Below are positions 61,101 through 64,000 of a DNA stretch of 64,000 nt, in pieces. Under the pieces are notes generated by a model that ran no database searches, was not told the origin of the DNA, and saw only the letters and a program-made list of their open reading frames with translations. Position 1 is the stretch's first letter; each line of letters begins with the position of its first letter. Position numbers and translations under genes: made by a program. The DNA comes from Cylindrotheca closterium (lineage: Eukaryota > Bacillariophyta > Bacillariophyceae > Bacillariales > Bacillariaceae), in contig CAKOGP040001714.1 in the NCBI GenBank assembly GCA_933822405.4, positions 1 to 64,000 of the forward strand, written 5' to 3'.

Positions 61101-64000
61101 AAGTGCAACGCCAACATCGTGCAGTCATTTGATCGACGAGTGTCCTATTGCATGCTGGGAGACTGACCCCAACGACCGTCCTTTGAGTTGTGCATCTATT
61201 GGAAGTACTCTTTGCAGAAACATTCCACTGCCACCGGGCATCGTTTGTGACTGCTGTCCGGACGAGTGTCTCGATCCTCAAGAGAAACTCAATTGCAGCC
61301 CAACACCAGTACCATCACCAGTACCATCTTCAGAACCTACACTGGCGGCTGTCATTCTGATGGAGACAACGAAGCCGAGTAACAGCCCGAGCATGATGCC
61401 ATCAGAATGTGCAGATGTCATTGATCGATGTCCATTTGACGCGTGCTTCCTTCCTTACACAGATGCCAGTAGACCTGGCGACTGTACTGGATCACAAATA
61501 AGACGTCCCGACTGTGATATGCTACCATTCCCCGATGGATGTCCAAGGTGTTGTCCGTATGAATGTCGCCCCGATAGTCCAATGTTTGACATTCAACCAA
61601 ACGGAGAACCTCCGGTATGCTTGCCTACCATGGTCCCATCGCCGTCGCCTTCATTGGAGCCATCCATCGAAGCTTCTGTTGGTCCATCGGCTACACCATC
61701 GGATACTCCCACAGCTTGCAGTCATCTGATTGACGAGTGTCCAGTGGCGTGTTGGGAGATCAACCCCAATGACCGTCCAGCAAGTTGTGCGTCGACTGGA
61801 AATACGATCTGCAATCTATTGCCACTACCAGCTGGAGTCAACTGCGACTGTTGTCCCGACCACTGCTTGAATCCTCAAGACAGAATTGACTGTAGTCCGA
61901 CGCCATTGCCGTCACCGATTCCGTCACCTGGTCCAACAGACTTACCATCCTTGATTCCATCATCGAAGCCAACAGATCTACCTTCCCCGGTTCCATCCCC
62001 AGGCCCAACAGCGCTACCATCACCTCTACCAACAGGAGAGCCAACGCTTTTGCCTACTGACCTACCAAGTCCTGTTCCATCGGCCATGCCCACTGAATGC
62101 TCATACTTGATTGACAAATGTCCAACGGCGTGCTTCGAATCTGATCCGTTCATGAGGCCTCCATTGTGTCTTGATTTTGGTCGGCCAGATTGTGATGCCT
62201 TACCATTTGACGAAGGCGGTTGTCCAGAGTGTTGTCCAACAGAGTGTCATGGAGCAAAGGACCGAGTAGATTGCAGCCCTACGCCGCTTCCGTCACCTGT
62301 ACCGTCGTCAAAGCCATCAGATATGCCATCAAATTTCCCTTCCTCATCACCTACACTTGAACCAAGTGCTCTGCCAACCTCGTGCAGCCATTTGATCGAT
62401 GAGTGTCCAATTTCGTGTTGGGAAATCAATCCAGATGACCGCCCAGTGAGCTGTGCTTCTGTTGGAAATAGGGTTTGCAATGCGTTGCCCCTGCCAATTG
62501 GGGTGCCCTGTGCCTGTTGTCCGGATAAGTGTTTGAATCCCCAAGACAGAATCGACTGTAGTCCAACACCAATACCGTCACCTGTGCCATCAGCTGGCCC
62601 ATCAGCTCTACCATCATCAATCCCATCTCTAACACCTACCAATTGGCCATCGCCTGTGCCATCACCAGATCCCACAGTGCTACCATCGCCTTTGCCGTCG
62701 CCTGAGCCCAGTGCAATGCCAACATCATGCAGTCATCTCATCGACCAGTGCCCTCCAGCATGCTGGGAAAATGATCCTAGCGATCGGCCTATGAGTTGCG
62801 CATCTATTGGAAGTACAGTCTGCAGAAATATTCCAACGCCAATTGGTGTCACCTGCAACTGTTGTCCAGATGAGTGCCTCAACCCTAAACATCGAGTAGA
62901 TTGCAGCCCTACGCCGCTTCCGTCACCCGTACCAACCACAGAACCAACCATACCAAAAGTGATCATATTGGAGACTCAAAAGCCAAGTAATACCCCAAGT
63001 ATGATGCCATCAGAATGCGCCAATGTCATTGAGCGTTGCCCGTTTGATGTATGCTTCCTTCCATATTCAGACCCAAGCAGACCAGCTGACTGTACTGGAT
63101 CGGAAATAAAAAGACCAGATTGTGATGTATTGCCATTCCCTGATGGATGTCCCAGATGTTGTCCATTTGAATGTCGACCTGACAGCCCAATGTTTGATAT
63201 CCAGCCGGATGGGAGTCCTCCTATCTGCTCACCTACCATGATGCCATCACCCTCCCCTTCGTCCGAGCCATCAATCAATGCTTCCGTTGGTCCTTCTGCT
63301 ACACCGTCAGAGGCGCCCACGGCTTGCAGTCACTTGATCGACGAGTGCCCAGTGGCATGTTGGGAGACTGATTCCAGTGACCGTCCACCAAGTTGTGCAT
63401 CGACTGGAGATACATTATGTAATGCGTTGCCCCTTCCTATTGGGATACCCTGTGCGTGTTGTCCAGATAGATGTTTGGATCCTCAAGATCGAATCGACTG
63501 CAGTCCGACGCCGCTACCATCTCCTGTACCATCAGCAGCTCCATCGGCTTCACCATCTTTGGTTCCGTCTGTGGCACCTACAGACCGACCATCACCGATT
63601 CCATCACCAGGTCCAACAGTGCTACCATCGCCACTACCGTCTCCTGAACCAAGTGCAACGCCAACATCGTGCAGTCATTTGATCGACGAGTGTCCTATTG
63701 CATGCTGGGAGACTGACCCCAACGACCGTCCTTTGAGTTGTGCATCTATTGGAAGTACTCTTTGCAGAAACATTCCACTGCCACCGGGCATCGTTTGTGA
63801 CTGCTGTCCGGACGAGTGTCTCGATCCTCAAGAGAAACTCAATTGCAGCCCAACACCAGTACCATCACCAGTACCATCTTCAGAACCTACACTGGCGGCT
63901 GTCATTCTGATGGAGACAACGAAGCCGAGTAACAGCCCGAGCATGATGCCATCAGAATGTGCAGATGTCATTGATCGATGTCCATTTGACGCGTGCTTCC
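55126..64000 (+). CDS. Pleuralin-like giant secreted protein, 5' part (runs off window)
   Basis: ATG at 55126 begins MRLFPSSSAPTTS and a signal peptide ending CGRAVLAA, matching the start of the giant gene on the other strand. The frame is in phase at every point I checked (56281, 57001, 57961, 59221, 60001, 62341, 63961) and stays open to the window end: at least 2958 codons. It encodes a KRIPDVPRSKE propeptide-like stretch, HNVDLLKDEDEFWFSRN, then 28 ten-cysteine modules (the last cut by the window) of the CSHLIDECP and CADVIDRCPFDACFLP types on Pro/Ser spacers. No C-terminal globular domain or Lys/Ser region has been reached. Pleuralin-family membership is strong; whether it also ends in a silaffin-like region is unknown. 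Relative to the giant gene it has a different second module and its own internal amplification. Confidence 0.85.
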   Translation, partial: MRLFPSSSAPTTSYLVSILLLSCGRAVLAAEKKRIPDVPRSKETTTASPGDDKRKQQPRLHNVDLLKDEDEFWFSRNALEITSLQEIAPTSSPTTLSPSATPSATPTGCSYLIDECPSKCWEVNEDDRPPTCASIGQAFPFLSNCNSLPFMFTECPECCPDACLDDNRDKEGCDPTPMPSPAPSAIPSAMPSECSEVIIVCPSDTCFLPRGDTSRPPDCEDGDPCDVLPQPTNGGCSCCPLECAPDNPMFNPSPDGSPPVCSPTTMPSPIPTPGPSKAPTSDPSSEPSPSPSMMPSECSDLIEGCPYDSCFLAQRDPSRPLDCTDPSVGRSECDAVPPPEGINCPICCASDCRADHPMFSHSPDGSPPECSPTMMPSPLPSPEPSPAPTPCAEILENCPATCFSADFDIRPTSCALLQREDCDQIPLPMDCPTCCPTRCLTFDPDHCGAPTPLPSPVPSVVPSDMPSDCGKVIEQCPFASCFLPYNDPMRPGECSSSQIRREDCDVLPFPSGCPECCPFECRPDHPMFTASEDGSPPVCSPTMMPTTNPSSTPSNVPSAMPSDCAEIIDQCPHDTCFLPLDDESRPRDCIDPMVDREDCNVLPFPDGCPVCCPVECSPEHPMFSDRPDGNPPACSPTMMPSPIPTSIPSTSPSVVPSSVPSIQASSTPSKNTDSPTAVSDGPSVSPSAMPSDCVDVIDRCPYASCFLPFDDPARPAECTSSEIMRSDCNVVPTPPELGCPECCAYECRPNNPMFTDCSPTMLPSPSPSSSPSTAPSLAPSMEPTIMQSDTPSLEPSPAPTSCSYLIDECPEACWNIDPAQRYPACVDFNRPDCDDLPFDAEGCPECCPNQCLNPEDRINCSPTPVPSPVPSLAPSSVPSPKPSSTPSAEPSPGPSLQPSAMPTSCSHLIDECPTACWEVDPSDRPASCASVGSTVCRNIPTPIGVTCNCCPDECLNPKHRVDCSPTPLPSPVPSSDPTPMPTAAPTLLETQKPSNTPSMMPSECANVIERCPFDVCFLPYSDPSRPADCTGSEIKRPDCDVLPFPDGCPRCCPFECRPDSPMFDIQPDGSPPICSPTMMPSPSPSSEPSINASVGPSATPSEAPTACSHLIDECPVACWETDSSDRPPSCASTGDTLCNALPLPIGIPCACCPDRCLDPQDRIDCSPTPLPSPVPSAAPSASPSLVPSVAPTDRPSPIPSPGPTVLPSPLPSPEPSATPTSCSHLIDECPIACWETDPNDRPLSCASIGSTLCRNIPLPPGIVCDCCPDECLDPQEKLNCSPTPVPSPVPSSEPTLAAVILMETTKPSNSPSMMPSECADVIDRCPFDACFLPYTDASRPGDCTGSQIRRPDCDMLPFPDGCPRCCPYECRPDSPMFDIQPNGEPPVCLPTMVPSPSPSLEPSIEASVGPSATPSDTPTACSHLIDECPVACWEINPNDRPASCASTGNTICNLLPLPAGVNCDCCPDHCLNPQDRIDCSPTPLPSPIPSPGPTDLPSLIPSSKPTDLPSPVPSPGPTALPSPLPTGEPTLLPTDLPSPVPSAMPTECSYLIDKCPTACFESDPFMRPPLCLDFGRPDCDALPFDEGGCPECCPTECHGAKDRVDCSPTPLPSPVPSSKPSDMPSSKPSTQPSILPSISASVTPTNVQSSEPSIATSGRPSQIPSKNPTANPSKAPSGIPSSTPTSGPTSCSHLIDKCPTACWEVDPSDRPASCASVGSTVCRNIPLPPGVACNCCPDECLDPQDRVNCSPTQLPSPVPTETTQSPSVLPSTDQSMMPSECANVIERCPFDVCFLPYSDPSRPADCTGSEIKRPDCDVLPFPDGCPRCCPFECRPDSPMFDIQPDGSPPICSPTMMPSPSPSSEPSINASVGPSATPSEAPTACSHLIDECPVACWETDSSDRPPSCASTGDTLCNALPLPIGIPCACCPDRCLDPQDRIDCSPTPLPSPVPSAAPSASPSLVPSVAPTDRPSPIPSPGPTVLPSPLPSPEPSATPTSCSHLIDECPIACWETDPNDRPLSCASIGSTLCRNIPLPPGIVCDCCPDECLDPQEKLNCSPTPVPSPVPSSEPTLAAVILMETTKPSNSPSMMPSECADVIDRCPFDACFLPYTDASRPGDCTGSQIRRPDCDMLPFPDGCPRCCPYECRPDSPMFDIQPNGEPPVCLPTMVPSPSPSLEPSIEASVGPSATPSDTPTACSHLIDECPVACWEINPNDRPASCASTGNTICNLLPLPAGVNCDCCPDHCLNPQDRIDCSPTPLPSPIPSPGPTDLPSLIPSSKPTDLPSPVPSPGPTALPSPLPTGEPTLLPTDLPSPVPSAMPTECSYLIDKCPTACFESDPFMRPPLCLDFGRPDCDALPFDEGGCPECCPTECHGAKDRVDCSPTPLPSPVPSSKPSDMPSNFPSSSPTLEPSALPTSCSHLIDECPISCWEINPDDRPVSCASVGNRVCNALPLPIGVPCACCPDKCLNPQDRIDCSPTPIPSPVPSAGPSALPSSIPSLTPTNWPSPVPSPDPTVLPSPLPSPEPSAMPTSCSHLIDQCPPACWENDPSDRPMSCASIGSTVCRNIPTPIGVTCNCCPDECLNPKHRVDCSPTPLPSPVPTTEPTIPKVIILETQKPSNTPSMMPSECANVIERCPFDVCFLPYSDPSRPADCTGSEIKRPDCDVLPFPDGCPRCCPFECRPDSPMFDIQPDGSPPICSPTMMPSPSPSSEPSINASVGPSATPSEAPTACSHLIDECPVACWETDSSDRPPSCASTGDTLCNALPLPIGIPCACCPDRCLDPQDRIDCSPTPLPSPVPSAAPSASPSLVPSVAPTDRPSPIPSPGPTVLPSPLPSPEPSATPTSCSHLIDECPIACWETDPNDRPLSCASIGSTLCRNIPLPPGIVCDCCPDECLDPQEKLNCSPTPVPSPVPSSEPTLAAVILMETTKPSNSPSMMPSECADVIDRCPFDACF
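56333..59624. repeat. Right arm of the 3.3-kb inverted repeat (partner 25960-29251)
   Basis: The arm is colinear with the left arm in reverse orientation, with x + y = 85584 and no net gap. The symmetry point is near 42792, inside the 946-aa gene, so the intervening ~27 kb is single-copy spacer between the arms. Confidence 0.85.
58121..64000. repeat. ~1.87-kb segment present three times in tandem
   Basis: Copy 1 is 58121-59995, copy 2 is 60452-62326 (offset 2331 bp) and copy 3 begins at 63002 (offset 2550 bp) and is cut by the window end. The offsets are multiples of three. Copies look essentially identical as read; one difference is near the end (aaaccatcag against aagccatcag at 59980/62311). 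Non-identical module sequence lies between the copies. Confidence 0.9.

Overview
The window looks like nuclear DNA of a raphid pennate diatom, most likely a Cylindrotheca relative. The main reason is a family of secreted, cysteine-rich repeat proteins whose modules (ten Cys each, linkers of the type SPTPLPSPVPS) match the PSCD modules of the pleuralins (HEP proteins) described from Cylindrotheca fusiformis girdle bands. A small secreted Lys/Ser-rich protein carries a silaffin-like R5/RXL ending. Intron-poor genes, 4-bp microsatellites and eukaryotic targeting signals fit the same picture. The species is an inference.

Layout. 1-7.7 kb holds a RelA/SpoT-like plus TPR protein (1101-3278, +), a membrane protein resembling a pentameric ligand-gated channel (3681-5132, +) and the small silaffin-like protein (5785-6078, -). 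7.7-35.8 kb holds three pleuralin-like genes, all on the minus strand: 1133 aa (7683-11084), a 5017-aa giant (15426-30479) and 1406 aa (31530-35750). 36.2-53.4 kb holds a Nudix-box protein (36202-37941, +), a small hypothetical with a KSVRF motif (38486-39217, +), a 946-aa unknown (40084-42924, -), a 5.4-kb array of decayed ~1.3-kb tandem repeats (43746-49125), an SGNH-hydrolase-like type II membrane protein (49355-52036, +) and a multipass membrane protein (52228-53448, -). From 55126 a fourth pleuralin-like gene runs rightward off the end of the window. A cluster of truncated 5S rRNA copies sits at about 14.5 kb.

The most interesting content is the pleuralin-like cluster. Its members share a signal peptide, 8 to 28 ten-cysteine modules on Pro/Ser spacers, and a conserved Cys-containing C-terminal globular domain in the three complete members. 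The giant member has two copies of that globular domain, and between them lies about 1290 residues of Lys/Ser/Gly/Asp repeats resembling silaffin silica-binding sequence: in effect a pleuralin-silaffin chimera. The giant and the 55126 gene are near-identical inverted paralogues over long, gap-free stretches, but differ by whole-module swaps, patchy divergence and separate internal tandem amplifications. This suggests ongoing gene conversion and unequal exchange. The proteins are probably secreted into the cell wall (silica frustule/girdle); no assay-level function can be read from the sequence.

No prokaryotic operons, CRISPR arrays, tRNA genes or intact transposons were recognised.
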